NCBI GenBank assembly: GCA_013285405.1
Contig: CP053446.1
Span: forward strand, 1,649,985-1,713,984
Origin: Ignavibacteriota bacterium
GTDB lineage: Bacteria > Bacteroidota > Ignavibacteria > Ignavibacteriales > Ignavibacteriaceae
DNA: 64,000 nt
Direction of reading: 5' to 3'
The notes under the pieces were generated by a model, which worked only from the letters and a program-made list of their open reading frames with translations, made no database searches and was not told where the DNA came from. Below are positions 1-8,482 of this stretch, in pieces. A program made the translations under genes and the position numbers. How positions within the stretch are numbered: position 1 is the stretch's first letter; the number at the start of each line of letters is the position of its first letter.

Positions 1-897
1 AATGGAAAGTTCAGCGAACAGAGGATCAATTTCCATCGCATAACATTTTCGATTAAGAATTTCAGATGCAAGAAGAGTAACTCCGCTGTGACTGAAAAAA
101 TCCGCAACAAGATTATTTTTTTTGCTGCTTGCTTGGATTATTCTTGAAATAGATTTCAACGGTTTTTGAGCATACGCACCGGGAACATTTTCTTCCATTC
201 TGTAAAACACTTGTTGAATATCTACCCAAACATTTCCAGGACGAATAAAGCCAGATTTACTTCGTTCAAAATTGTCAACTACTTTGCCATTAACTTTTTT
301 ATAATAACCACCGAGAATTTTTGGAATATCAGTATAAATAACTTTGAAATGAGGATTGCCTTTTGTGTAATAGAGAAGTTCCTGTCTGACTGACATCCAG
401 TTTTTTTGTGTTCCATAACCTCTTTGGTTTCTCATCGTGATGAAACTTCTGCTTTTCAATTCTTCAAACTCTCTCATCATTATCATAAATTCCGGTAATG
501 GCTGAAATCCATCATTCTGATCCGCACCAAGCCAGATATAAAGCGATGAATCTTTATCAAGAACTGATAAAACATTAAAAATCCACTTTCGTGAGAACTC
601 GATGTAATCAATTATACTAATCTTGGAAAGATTTTGAGTGTTGACATTTCCAACAACAACATTGTACGGTGGATCGTTTATAACAAGCTTTGCTTTTTCT
701 TTCCCAAATAGCTTTTTAGTATCTGATATGCTGGTTGCATCAAGCACACCCACTTTGTGCTTTCCTTTCGGATCAATCCAGATATCTCCTCTTTTTAATC
801 TGCAATATGGGAGAATTTTTTTCCTCAATTCATCATTAATATCGAGACGGGTTAATTTTTCTTTTGTGCTTTTTAATTGCGATTTATTCTTTAACAT
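1..897 (-). CDS. DNA methyltransferase, class beta (3' end outside window)
   Basis: This gene enters from the left edge; 299 codons are visible from the ATG at 897 and the C-terminus is missing. It is a DNA adenine-N6 or cytosine-N4 methyltransferase. The catalytic motif NDPPYN (motif IV) lies at residues 74-79. The AdoMet-binding motif comes near the end (DFFSHSG, residues 266-272, followed by CYAMEIDP). Motif IV before motif I is the beta-class order. The stretch at residues 140-260 between them would be the target-recognition region. Position 4 of the usual FxGxG-like motif I is His-Ser rather than Gly-Ser, which is tolerated in the family. No restriction endonuclease is visible on this side, so it is either an orphan methyltransferase or its partner lies to the left. 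It is divergent from the glycosyltransferase gene that follows. Confidence 0.85.
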   Translation of the reverse strand, partial: MLKNKSQLKSTKEKLTRLDINDELRKKILPYCRLKRGDIWIDPKGKHKVGVLDATSISDTKKLFGKEKAKLVINDPPYNVVVGNVNTQNLSKISIIDYIEFSRKWIFNVLSVLDKDSSLYIWLGADQNDGFQPLPEFMIMMREFEELKSRSFITMRNQRGYGTQKNWMSVRQELLYYTKGNPHFKVIYTDIPKILGGYYKKVNGKVVDNFERSKSGFIRPGNVWVDIQQVFYRMEENVPGAYAQKPLKSISRIIQASSKKNNLVADFFSHSGVTLLASEILNRKCYAMEIDPLFAELSI

Positions 898-1011
898 TAT
901 TATGAATTAATTGTGTATTTAAAATTAATCAAAAGAGGTTTAAGTCTTTACTAACCATTATTTTTACACTGAAGTTTTTTTGATGTGCAACTAAAGTCGA
1001 AACTAAAGCTT

Positions 1012-1028
1012 CAATTAAATTTTAATTG
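1012..1028. promoter_or_regulatory. 17-nt A+T palindrome before the GT9 gene
   Basis: CAATTAAA (1012-1019), T, TTTAATTG (1021-1028) is a perfect inverted repeat. It ends 13 nt before the ATG at 1042, in the divergent gap between the methyltransferase and the glycosyltransferase. It could be an operator, but it contains only two G/C base pairs (the outermost C-G plus none inside) and such palindromes arise by chance in this composition. Confidence 0.2.
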
Positions 1029-1041
1029 TATTTTTCAGAAA

Positions 1042-2076
1042 ATGAGCCGCATCCAGAATAAAAATAACCTGCGAATCATAATCGCACGAATTGACCGCAT
1101 CGGTGATGTTGTTTTATCAACTCCAATCTCACGCGAAATAAAAAGAGTTTATCCGGATAGTTTCGTTTCTGTTCTTGTGAAAAAATACACCAAAGATATT
1201 TATCTCAACAATCCTAACGTCGATGATATCATTCTGTATGATGGAGATGATGAAAAAAATCCCAAATCATTCTGGCAATTAGCTGGTGAAATAAGAAGAT
1301 TAAAATTCACATATGCATTTATGCTTCTGCCCAATGAAAGACTGAACTGGATTTTATTCTTTGCTGGAATTCCGAATCGTATTGGAGTTGGGCATAAGCT
1401 TTATCAGTTTTTAAGTTTTTCAAAATACGTTGACAGGAAAAAATATATTCCATTGCGACACGAGGCTGATTACTGTCTTGATATGATTAGAAAAATCGGA
1501 ATTAAACCAAAAAGTATTAACCCGGAAATCTTTTTATCATCCGAAGAAAAATTGAGAAGAGATGAAATAAAAAAGAAGCTTTCATCTGATTCGCAAATAA
1601 TAATTGGAATAAATACAACAAGTGGAAAATCGTCACCGAATTTGACCATAGATGAATATAGAAAATTAATTATCAAATTAACTAATGAAAAAAATATTCG
1701 GGTTGTTGTAACCGATAACGCTCCTCCGGTTGAAATTCAGAATATTAGTAACGTAATTTATCCCAATGTTGGTTTATCGCTCAGAGATTCAATAATAAAT
1801 TTCAGTGCTCTGGATGTACTTATCTCAGCAAGTACCGGACCTATGCACATTTGTGCTGCATTAAAAGTTCCTACTATTTCTTTGTTCTGTTCGTTACCAG
1901 CATGTTCTCCGAAACTTTGGGGACCGCTTGGAAACAAATCAGAAATAATTTTGCCGGATGAAAATTATTGTCAAACAATTTGTTCAGGAGATCCACACAA
2001 TTGTGATTTCAGCGGTGAAGGAGGAATTGATTGGGAAATAGTCTATCAGAGAATAAAATCATTTTTGATACAATAA
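1042..2076 (+). CDS. Glycosyltransferase family 9 (LPS heptosyltransferase-like)
   Basis: It is predicted to transfer a sugar (heptose-like) from a nucleotide donor onto lipopolysaccharide core or a similar glycolipid at the cytoplasmic face of the inner membrane. The N-terminal RIDRIGDVVLSTP stretch and the C-terminal ISASTGPMHICAALKVPTIS block are the two hallmarks of GT9 (GT-B fold); the second binds the nucleotide-sugar. I chose the ATG at 1042 (protein begins MSRIQNKNN, 344 residues). A GTG at 985 would add 19 residues that do not resemble the family. Only 16 bp separate it from the GT39 gene that follows, and a third gene overlaps that one, so the three are probably one transcript for surface glycan building. 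The acceptor cannot be told from sequence. Confidence 0.85.
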   Translation: MSRIQNKNNLRIIIARIDRIGDVVLSTPISREIKRVYPDSFVSVLVKKYTKDIYLNNPNVDDIILYDGDDEKNPKSFWQLAGEIRRLKFTYAFMLLPNERLNWILFFAGIPNRIGVGHKLYQFLSFSKYVDRKKYIPLRHEADYCLDMIRKIGIKPKSINPEIFLSSEEKLRRDEIKKKLSSDSQIIIGINTTSGKSSPNLTIDEYRKLIIKLTNEKNIRVVVTDNAPPVEIQNISNVIYPNVGLSLRDSIINFSALDVLISASTGPMHICAALKVPTISLFCSLPACSPKLWGPLGNKSEIILPDENYCQTICSGDPHNCDFSGEGGIDWEIVYQRIKSFLIQ

Positions 2077-2092
2077 TTAGATTTCATTGAAA

Positions 2093-3625
2093 ATGGAAGA
2101 CAAAAAAATCCCTAATAATCTGACTGTAATTATTGTTTTTATTGCTGCAATGAATCTTCTTATTTACCTGATCACTCAAGTTTTTTTTGCTTATGGAATT
2201 TTTCGCGACGAACTTTATTATCTGGCGTGTGCAAACAGACTTGATTTTGGATATGTTGACCATTCGCCGCTATCAATCTGGATACTTGCTTTCTGGAAAT
2301 TTTTCTTTGGTGATTCAATGTTTGTTATCAGAATAATTCCTGCAATAATCTCTTCCGTTTCTGTTTTTATGATTGGATTGTTTACAATTAGATTAGGTGG
2401 AAATAAAATAGCGATCACTATTGCTACGATCCCGTTTATGTTTTCACCGATTTTTCTCGGTATGAATACAATCTACTCAATGAACGTTTTCGATTTTCTC
2501 TTCTGGATTTCTTCGTCATATATTTTTCTTAGAATTATTCAAACCAGGGACAAAAAACTCTGGCTGTTGCTTGGAATTGTCATTGGCTTTGGACTACTGA
2601 ACAAAACAAGCAATCTATGGTTGTGTTCAGGAATTGCGGTGGGAATACTTTTCACTCCATTGAGAAAAGAATTAAAAACAAAATACCCCTATATTGCCAT
2701 AGCGATTGCATTTTTAATTTTCTCACCATATATATTCTGGAACATCACGCACGACTTTGCCCATCTTGAGTTTATGAGAAATGCGGCCTCCAGAAAGTAC
2801 GGAGGATTAACTCCTGTTTCTTTTATCCTTGACCAAATATTAATTCTTAATCCGTTATCAATTCTTATATGGTTGCCGGGAATAATTTTTTATTTCTTTA
2901 ATAAAACAGAGAAGAAATATAGGGCTGTCGGTTTCATCTGGCTTACAACTTTCATTATTCTTTTTATCAATTGGTACAGCAAAGGAGAATACATTGCTGC
3001 AGCATACCAAATACTTTTTGCGGGTGGTGCAGTAATGATAGAGAAATGGAGTTTGCAAAAGAGATGGATTAAATATGCAGTAACTGTCCCAGTTATTATA
3101 ATTGGAATTATGTTCGCACCTTTTGCGCGTCCAATACTCTCGGTGAAAACTTTTCTTGAATATCAGAATGCTATAGGATTAAAACCTCCGAGCAATGAAG
3201 GACATGAAACAGTGTTACCACAATTCTACTCAGATATGTTCGGATGGGAAGATCTTGCAAGGAATGTTTCTGATGTTTATCAATCACTTCCTGAAAAAGA
3301 AAGAAAAAACACGGTTGTTTATTGCGGCAATTACGGTGAGGCTGGTGCAATTGAATATTACAGCAAAAAATATCCGCTGCCGGAAGTAATTTGTCCGCAT
3401 AACAACTACTGGTATTGGTGGACTGATGATAATATAAATACAACAATTATAATAATCGGCGGGGAACTTGAGGAACATCTTGAAGCTTTAGAAGAAGTTT
3501 ATAAAGCAGGTTTTCATCAAACAAAATTTGCAATGCCATACGAAAATAGTTTACCTATTTATATCGGGAGAAGATTGAAGATATCATTGGAAGAAATACG
3601 ACGAAGTGATAAAATATTTATATGA
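2093..3625 (+). CDS. Membrane glycosyltransferase family 39 (ArnT/PMT-like)
   Basis: This is a polytopic GT-C enzyme that uses a polyprenyl-phosphate sugar to glycosylate lipid or protein on the outer side of the inner membrane. The first periplasmic loop carries FRDELYYLACANRL; its acidic DE pair matches the metal and catalytic site of the PMT_2/ArnT group. About ten to twelve hydrophobic helices follow up to roughly residue 350, then a soluble C-terminal domain of about 150 residues. The start is taken at ATG 2093; an in-frame TTG two codons upstream is possible. The stop overlaps the start of the EamA gene as ATGA, suggesting translational coupling. Together with the GT9 gene upstream it suggests envelope glycan modification. 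The sugar donor and acceptor are unknown. Confidence 0.8.
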   Translation: MEDKKIPNNLTVIIVFIAAMNLLIYLITQVFFAYGIFRDELYYLACANRLDFGYVDHSPLSIWILAFWKFFFGDSMFVIRIIPAIISSVSVFMIGLFTIRLGGNKIAITIATIPFMFSPIFLGMNTIYSMNVFDFLFWISSSYIFLRIIQTRDKKLWLLLGIVIGFGLLNKTSNLWLCSGIAVGILFTPLRKELKTKYPYIAIAIAFLIFSPYIFWNITHDFAHLEFMRNAASRKYGGLTPVSFILDQILILNPLSILIWLPGIIFYFFNKTEKKYRAVGFIWLTTFIILFINWYSKGEYIAAAYQILFAGGAVMIEKWSLQKRWIKYAVTVPVIIIGIMFAPFARPILSVKTFLEYQNAIGLKPPSNEGHETVLPQFYSDMFGWEDLARNVSDVYQSLPEKERKNTVVYCGNYGEAGAIEYYSKKYPLPEVICPHNNYWYWWTDDNINTTIIIIGGELEEHLEALEEVYKAGFHQTKFAMPYENSLPIYIGRRLKISLEEIRRSDKIFI

Positions 3626-4530
3626 CTAAACCTCATTATCATCTTTCAGCAATTCTGCTTGCACTGCTTGTTACATTTCTCTGGTCAACCTCATTCGTTA
3701 TAATAAAGATCGGACTTGTTGAAATTCCGCCACTAACTTTTGCAGGACTGAGGTACACAATTGCGTTTATATGTCTTCTTCCATTTGCATTTACAAAAAC
3801 CAATTCATCAATAATTAAAAAGTTAAATAAAAAAGATTGGTGGAAGCTTATTTTACTTGGGTTTTTATTTTATGCATTTACTCAGGGAACACAGTTTATC
3901 GGACTTTCACTTCTTCCCGCAGTTACTGTGAGTTTGTGGTTGAACTTCACGCCTCTCATCGTTGCATTTATGGCAATTCTTTTTCTAAATGAGTTTCCAA
4001 CAAAACTCCAGTGGATTGGGGTTTTGATTTTCATCATTGGAATCTTCACATATTTCTTTCCGGTTGAATTAAATCAAAATCAGACTACAGGATTAATTGT
4101 TATGACAATCGGTGTGTTTGCCAATGCTGCTTCTGCTGTTCTCGGAAGAAATATTAATCGTGAGAATAAATTAAATCCACTCGTTGTAACAGTAGTCAGT
4201 ATGGGAATTGGTTCAATAATTCTGCTGATAACCGGATTAACGATTCAGGGAATTCCATCCATAAGTTTTCAAAACCTTTTATTCCTTCTTTGGCTTGCCA
4301 TTGTGAATACAGCTCTCGCTTTTACAATCTGGAACTTTACACTTCGTACTCTATCAGCAATGGAATCAAGCATTATTAACGGCACAATGTTAATACAAAT
4401 TGCTGTTCTCGCCTGGCTATTTCTTGATGAATTTATTTCATTAAAGGAAGGAATCGGAATGCTGATGGCTGCTGCTGGTGTATTGCTTGTTCAGTTAAGA
4501 ATCAGAAATAAAAAACCCCCATCGGTTTGA
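3622..4530 (+). CDS. EamA/DMT-family transporter
   Basis: A 302-residue protein of two homologous halves with about ten transmembrane helices, typical in length and layout for the EamA (drug/metabolite transporter) superfamily. The N-terminal LLALLVTFLWSTSFVIIKIGL and the second-half repeat starting near residue 155 are characteristic. Members export amino acids, nucleosides or other small metabolites; the substrate cannot be read from sequence. The start codon overlaps the stop of the GT39 gene by 4 bp. Its own stop codon lies inside a hairpin that serves mainly as terminator for the converging gene. Confidence 0.85.
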   Translation: MTKPHYHLSAILLALLVTFLWSTSFVIIKIGLVEIPPLTFAGLRYTIAFICLLPFAFTKTNSSIIKKLNKKDWWKLILLGFLFYAFTQGTQFIGLSLLPAVTVSLWLNFTPLIVAFMAILFLNEFPTKLQWIGVLIFIIGIFTYFFPVELNQNQTTGLIVMTIGVFANAASAVLGRNINRENKLNPLVVTVVSMGIGSIILLITGLTIQGIPSISFQNLLFLLWLAIVNTALAFTIWNFTLRTLSAMESSIINGTMLIQIAVLAWLFLDEFISLKEGIGMLMAAAGVLLVQLRIRNKKPPSV

Positions 4531-4541
4531 GATGAGGGTTT
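4505..4541 (-). terminator. Rho-independent terminator of the PEGA lipoprotein gene
   Basis: Read on the minus strand, AAACCCTCATC, a short loop and GATGGGGGTTT form a stem with one mismatch followed by a T-run (complement of 4511-4515). It lies just past the stop of the lipoprotein gene and overlaps the last codons of the converging EamA gene. It may work weakly in both directions. Confidence 0.75.
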
Positions 4542-4562
4542 ACATTTACAAATAATATTTTA

Positions 4563-5321
4563 TCATTTAAAACGATTGTCCTGAACTTCTTTATTATAAT
4601 ACCATTGAACATCAACATAAGCCGGATCCCCAGGTCCTGAACCACCACCACGGTTTACAATTAAGAATTTCGAATAATGATCATCATCATCATATAAAAA
4701 AACATAATTGTCTTCGGACTTGTCAACGTTATTTGCCCAGGTTTCCGTATTTCTAAGAGGTGAATCCGATCCGTCTAATAGATTAGTTCCCGGGCCAACC
4801 AGGAAATCTGTTTCTTTAATTAAACCGGCAAAATGAGAACTTCGAATTAAGTGGGATGAACCAGTAGCATCGCTATAATAGTAAATATCTACAAGATTAC
4901 TTGAGTCACTACTAATTCCCCATCTATTTCCACTCGAAAGATCTAAACCGCTTGGTAAAGACTGTGAGTTGGCTGATTCATAAATTCTTACAGGATTAAA
5001 TGATATTGTTTGAATATCTGATTCCAGCTCAATTGGTCCAACGGTAATTCTTTCATCAGCAATAATATTTACTGAGAAAGTAGTGTCCACGTATTCAATT
5101 CTTTTTAAAGTGATATCATGAACTCCTTCTTCAATATCGAAAACGGTGTCATTTGTTGTTTGCATAGTATTCATTCCGTCTATCCATATTTGGGCACCAT
5201 CTGGGAATGAGGTTATTAAAAGATTCCCTTCTGGTAATCGTGGTGAAGCAGGCTCATCCGAACATGAGTTAATTAGTAAAATAACCAATAGAGCTTGCAT
5301 CAGATAGAACATATTTTTCAT
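4563..5321 (-). CDS. PEGA-domain lipoprotein
   Basis: A 252-residue predicted lipoprotein. The ATG at 5321 is supported by AAGGAG about 8 nt upstream; a longer reading from 5372 would bury the signal peptide. The signal ends in the lipobox LINSC with Cys20. Residues about 33-80 form a PEGA domain (NLLITSFPDGAQIWIDG...), a small beta-domain found in surface and cell-wall-associated proteins. The remaining 160 residues are unassigned, acidic and rich in Asp, Ser and Gly (for example YDDDDHYSK and NRGGGSGPGDP). It stands alone, with a long gap upstream and a clear terminator downstream. Its function is unknown; a surface or periplasmic binding role is a guess from the domain. Confidence 0.7.
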   Translation of the reverse strand: MKNMFYLMQALLVILLINSCSDEPASPRLPEGNLLITSFPDGAQIWIDGMNTMQTTNDTVFDIEEGVHDITLKRIEYVDTTFSVNIIADERITVGPIELESDIQTISFNPVRIYESANSQSLPSGLDLSSGNRWGISSDSSNLVDIYYYSDATGSSHLIRSSHFAGLIKETDFLVGPGTNLLDGSDSPLRNTETWANNVDKSEDNYVFLYDDDDHYSKFLIVNRGGGSGPGDPAYVDVQWYYNKEVQDNRFK

Positions 5322-5906
5322 TGTGCTCTCCTTATTTTTGTTAAAACAAAAGCAAATTTTGAGCCATTTCAATTCTTGATAAATTAATTATAATATTTAT
5401 TTGTACTCCTACGAAATTGATTATTCAGCAAAATTTATATTAAAATTTGATGAAAATTTCAGAGGAGCGTATTGTAATGTATTTATATGTTGTTGAAAGT
5501 GGGATTTCTAAATGGCTTCTGTTACTCAAAAGTAGTTAATTTTACAATCGATAAATCTGGTCTAAATGCCTTAAAATTTCTATAATGATTAACTCACTTT
5601 GAATGTTTAAGAATGTATATCATACAAATGGAAGCTATTTAACTTGTTATATTATAATAGCAGAAAAAATGACGCGGGTAATATAATTGACTATGCAATT
5701 TATATACTGCGTAAATTGTTGAATTCCTGTTAAACTTTGTTTTTTAATACATATTAAATAATTTTGAACAGCAATTAAGTGAACCGTTAACTGAACATAA
5801 TTGTTCAGAAACATCCAATCATCTGGTTCATTAAAAATTACTAATCTCTGCCGCGAAGCTACCGGTCAAAAATTATTATTTAATAACACACAACTGAGGA
5901 GTTGCT
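5322..5906. other. 585-bp gene-poor divergent region
   Basis: This is the gap between the PEGA lipoprotein (leftward) and the cytochrome c gene (rightward), so it should hold two promoters. It is strongly A+T rich. One mini-frame of 20 codons at 5477-5539 has AGAGGAG 9 nt before its ATG, but it is too short to trust. The only clear structure is the inverted repeat at 5791-5808. I see no RNA gene or mobile element. Confidence 0.6.
5791..5808. promoter_or_regulatory. Candidate operator CTGAACA-N4-TGTTCAG
   Basis: A perfect 7-bp inverted repeat with a 4-bp spacer sits about 100 bp upstream of the cytochrome c start. A matching half-site (TTGAACAG) lies at 5764-5771, one to two helical turns away. 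The spacing suits a dimeric helix-turn-helix regulator. The regulator is not identified. Confidence 0.35.
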
Positions 5907-6503
5907 ATGCACAAAAAATTTTTGTATGCAGGGGTTGCAGTACTATTATTTTCTTTCCTGACTTTTACAGGATGTAAACAGGATGATATGCCAAAAGCCA
6001 AAACACACGAAGAGATGGTGGCTTTAGGTAAATATATCGTTACTACAGGGGGATGTGAAGATTGTCACTCACCCAAAATTTATACTGAGAAAGGACCGGA
6101 GTTCGATACAACAAGAAGTCTTTCTGGTTTTCCAGCCAATGAGACATTGCCAGATATAGATTTGAATATGGTTACACCCGGCAAATGGGTAATGACTGAA
6201 AAGAATTTCAGTGCCTGGGTGGGTCCGTGGGGAATTTCTTATGCATCAAACATTACTCCGGATAAAGCAACGGGCATTGGAACATTGACAGAAGAAATGT
6301 TTATCAAATCTTTTAGAGAAGGTAAATATATGGGTGTTGGCAGACCACTTCTTCCTCCAATGCCATGGCAAGTTATTGGTAAAAAGACGGATGAAGATCT
6401 TAAAGCAATTTATGCATACCTGATGTCCATAAAACCGATACATAATATGGTACCACAACCAACGCCTCCTGATAAAATAATGGAGATGCAAACCAAAAAA
6501 TAA
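5907..6503 (+). CDS. Lipoprotein monoheme cytochrome c
   Basis: An electron-transfer protein anchored outside the cytoplasm. The signal peptide ends in a lipobox (TFTGC, Cys23). The heme c attachment motif is CEDCH at residues 50-54, and Met152 in LLPPMPW is the likely distal ligand. At 198 residues, it resembles class I cytochromes c of the c4/c-type subunit kind with an insert between heme site and Met. The start is supported by GAGGAG 5 nt upstream (5896-5901 region). It has no oxidase or dehydrogenase partner next door, so the electron donor and acceptor are unknown. Its transcript ends at the hairpin directly downstream. Confidence 0.8.
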   Translation: MHKKFLYAGVAVLLFSFLTFTGCKQDDMPKAKTHEEMVALGKYIVTTGGCEDCHSPKIYTEKGPEFDTTRSLSGFPANETLPDIDLNMVTPGKWVMTEKNFSAWVGPWGISYASNITPDKATGIGTLTEEMFIKSFREGKYMGVGRPLLPPMPWQVIGKKTDEDLKAIYAYLMSIKPIHNMVPQPTPPDKIMEMQTKK

Positions 6504-6526
6504 TGTGTAATTAAATCTGAATTAAC

Positions 6527-6571
6527 AAAAAGCACTCTTATAATTTATCGATAGGGGTGCTTTTTATTTTT
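6527..6571 (+). terminator. Rho-independent terminator of the cytochrome c gene
   Basis: AAAAAGCAC (6527-6535) pairs with GTGCTTTTT (6557-6565), extended by wobble pairs and followed by ATTTTT. It lies 24 bp past the cytochrome stop and would also face the end of the converging membrane-protein gene. Confidence 0.8.
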
Positions 6572-6573
6572 AA

Positions 6574-6993
6574 CTATACGTGCGAGAAAAGAATAAGCAT
6601 TACAATAGAAATTATCACACCAAATAAAGCTTGAATTATCACTTGTGTTTTTGTGAGTATCTTTTTTATAAAACCGAAAGGTGTCCATCTTAACCAATGC
6701 CAATGTTCTGGCACAGGTTTTTGCAAGAATAAATAGTAGAGAATATCCTGCACACCAAAAATTTTTAACGTTATTCCGGAAAGAGCAGGTATCCATCCAA
6801 AAATTAATCCCGCAGCAATGAATAATAGTAAATCAAACATTATTTGATTTATACGATATGCTTTAATAATTTCCTTTTCGGGCATTGTTGTGGTTCTGCG
6901 AATCAGAGTGAAATGATATCCGAAAATGTCAAAAAGATTACTTAGAAGTATAAATAATACAGGAACTGCAAAAATTGTATAAAGTGAAAGCAA
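6574..6993 (-). CDS. Hypothetical four-helix membrane protein
   Basis: A 139-residue hydrophobic protein from a TTG at 6993, with about four transmembrane segments and a polar loop around LIRRTTTMPEKEIIKAYR. I do not recognise the family. The start is uncertain: the reading frame stays open and looks coding (a further hydrophobic stretch, KLTGLNFLLVLLF) upstream to the stop at 7081-7083, but no ATG, GTG or TTG occurs in that extension. Either TTG 6993 is the true start, or the gene uses a rare start (CTG at 7065) or has lost its start codon. It converges on the cytochrome c gene, with its stop directly beside that gene's terminator. Confidence 0.55.
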   Translation of the reverse strand: MLSLYTIFAVPVLFILLSNLFDIFGYHFTLIRRTTTMPEKEIIKAYRINQIMFDLLLFIAAGLIFGWIPALSGITLKIFGVQDILYYLFLQKPVPEHWHWLRWTPFGFIKKILTKTQVIIQALFGVIISIVMLILFSHV

Positions 6994-7177
6994 AGTGAAA
7001 AGTAAAACGAGCAGAAAATTTAATCCTGTTAATTTGTAGAAGAATATGTTTTTAAGAGTTTCCAGTTTTACGGATAATATTTAATAAAGATATAACCGAT
7101 TATAACAAATATTTATCAGATTGCAGTTACTATATGTATTTTTGGAATAGATAAAAACAAATTTCAGAGAAAATAAT

Positions 7178-8482
7178 ATGAAAGTAGTCATAACACTTAT
7201 AATCTTTGCAGCATCACTGTTTGCACAGGTAACGGCAGAAGATGTTCAGTCATTTACATTAAGAAACGGAATGGAAATTTTTGTGCTTGAGAACAGTTCC
7301 ATCCCGAATGCAAATATGTATTTGTTTTATAAAGTAGGATCAAGAAATGAGCATACCGGAATAACCGGCATATCACATTTTTTCGAACATATGATGTTCA
7401 ATGGTGCAAAAAAATTCGGTCCAAAAGAGTTTGACAGAACAATGGAAGCGAGTGGCGGTGCTAATAATGCGTATACAACTGAAAACATAACAGCATACAC
7501 TGATTGGTTTCCGAGTTCAGCACTGGAAATTATTTTTGAACTTGAATCTGATAGAATTGCTCATCTGAATTTTGACAGTTCAATGATTGAAAGCGAACGT
7601 GGAGTTATTCTTTCTGAAAGATCAACAGGACTTGAGAATAATCCGATGGAAGAGCTCTGGCAGGAAGTTCAGGCAACAGCTTTTATCGCTCATCCATATA
7701 TGTGGCCAGTTATCGGATGGGAATCAGATATAAAAAACTGGACGAAGCAAGATCTTGAAAATTATTTTCACACATATTATGCGCCAAATAACTGTGTTGT
7801 TGTTATTTCAGGCGATGTAAAATTTGATGACGTTAAAATGTTCGCTGAAAAATATTTTGGATCGATTCCATCAGGACCAGAACCAAGAAAAGTTCACACA
7901 ATTGAACCACCACAAACTGGTGAGAGAAGAGTATTTGTTCAGAGAGAAGTTCCCACGCCATACTTGATGATAACTTATCACGTTCCTCAATCAGGAAGCG
8001 AAGATTATTATGCACTTGATCTGTTAAATTCAATTTTATCACAGGGAAGATCATCAAGACTTTACAGTTCTCTTGTTGAAGATAGTCAGCTTGCGCTTGA
8101 AGCAGATTCATATTATGGTGAAGCTTTCGATCCAACACTATTTTATTTACTTGGAGTTTGCAATGATGGAATTAAAGCTTCTGAACTTGAGAAAGCTATG
8201 CTGGATGAAATTCAAAAAATAATCGATGAAGGCATTAATGAGAACGAATTACAAAAAGTTAAAAATCAGAAGTTGATGGAATTTTATAAAACGCTGGAAA
8301 CGATCAATGGCATGTCAAATACAATCGGCACGTATGAATTATTCTTCGGAGATTATAAAAAACTCTTTTCAGCGCCCGATGATTACAAAAAAGTTACTGC
8401 TGATGATATTAAAAGAGTTGCTGCAAAATATTTCACCAAAGAAAACCGGACGGTTGGAATACTTAATACGGAGGAAGAATGA
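7178..8482 (+). CDS. M16 zinc peptidase, catalytic subunit
   Basis: A secreted or periplasmic pitrilysin-family metallopeptidase of 434 residues. An N-terminal signal peptide (cleavage near ITLIIFAASLFAQ) is followed by the inverted zinc motif HFFEH (residues 67-71), with downstream glutamates in ESERGVILSERS supplying the third ligand. The half-length architecture (one N-terminal active domain plus one inactive domain) is that of bacterial two-subunit M16 peptidases. Its stop overlaps the start of a second M16 gene (ATGA), which lacks the zinc motif. The pair therefore most likely forms a heterodimer that closes around peptide substrates. Confidence 0.9.
   Translation: MKVVITLIIFAASLFAQVTAEDVQSFTLRNGMEIFVLENSSIPNANMYLFYKVGSRNEHTGITGISHFFEHMMFNGAKKFGPKEFDRTMEASGGANNAYTTENITAYTDWFPSSALEIIFELESDRIAHLNFDSSMIESERGVILSERSTGLENNPMEELWQEVQATAFIAHPYMWPVIGWESDIKNWTKQDLENYFHTYYAPNNCVVVISGDVKFDDVKMFAEKYFGSIPSGPEPRKVHTIEPPQTGERRVFVQREVPTPYLMITYHVPQSGSEDYYALDLLNSILSQGRSSRLYSSLVEDSQLALEADSYYGEAFDPTLFYLLGVCNDGIKASELEKAMLDEIQKIIDEGINENELQKVKNQKLMEFYKTLETINGMSNTIGTYELFFGDYKKLFSAPDDYKKVTADDIKRVAAKYFTKENRTVGILNTEEE

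Noticed and set aside
638..910. Plus-strand open frame of 90 codons opposite the methyltransferase
   Set aside because: It is antisense to a well-supported methyltransferase reading with motifs; its peptide shows only composition bias.
5477..5539. 20-codon mini-frame with AGAGGAG before its ATG
   Set aside because: Too short, no recognisable helix or motif, and A+T-rich gaps give such frames by chance.
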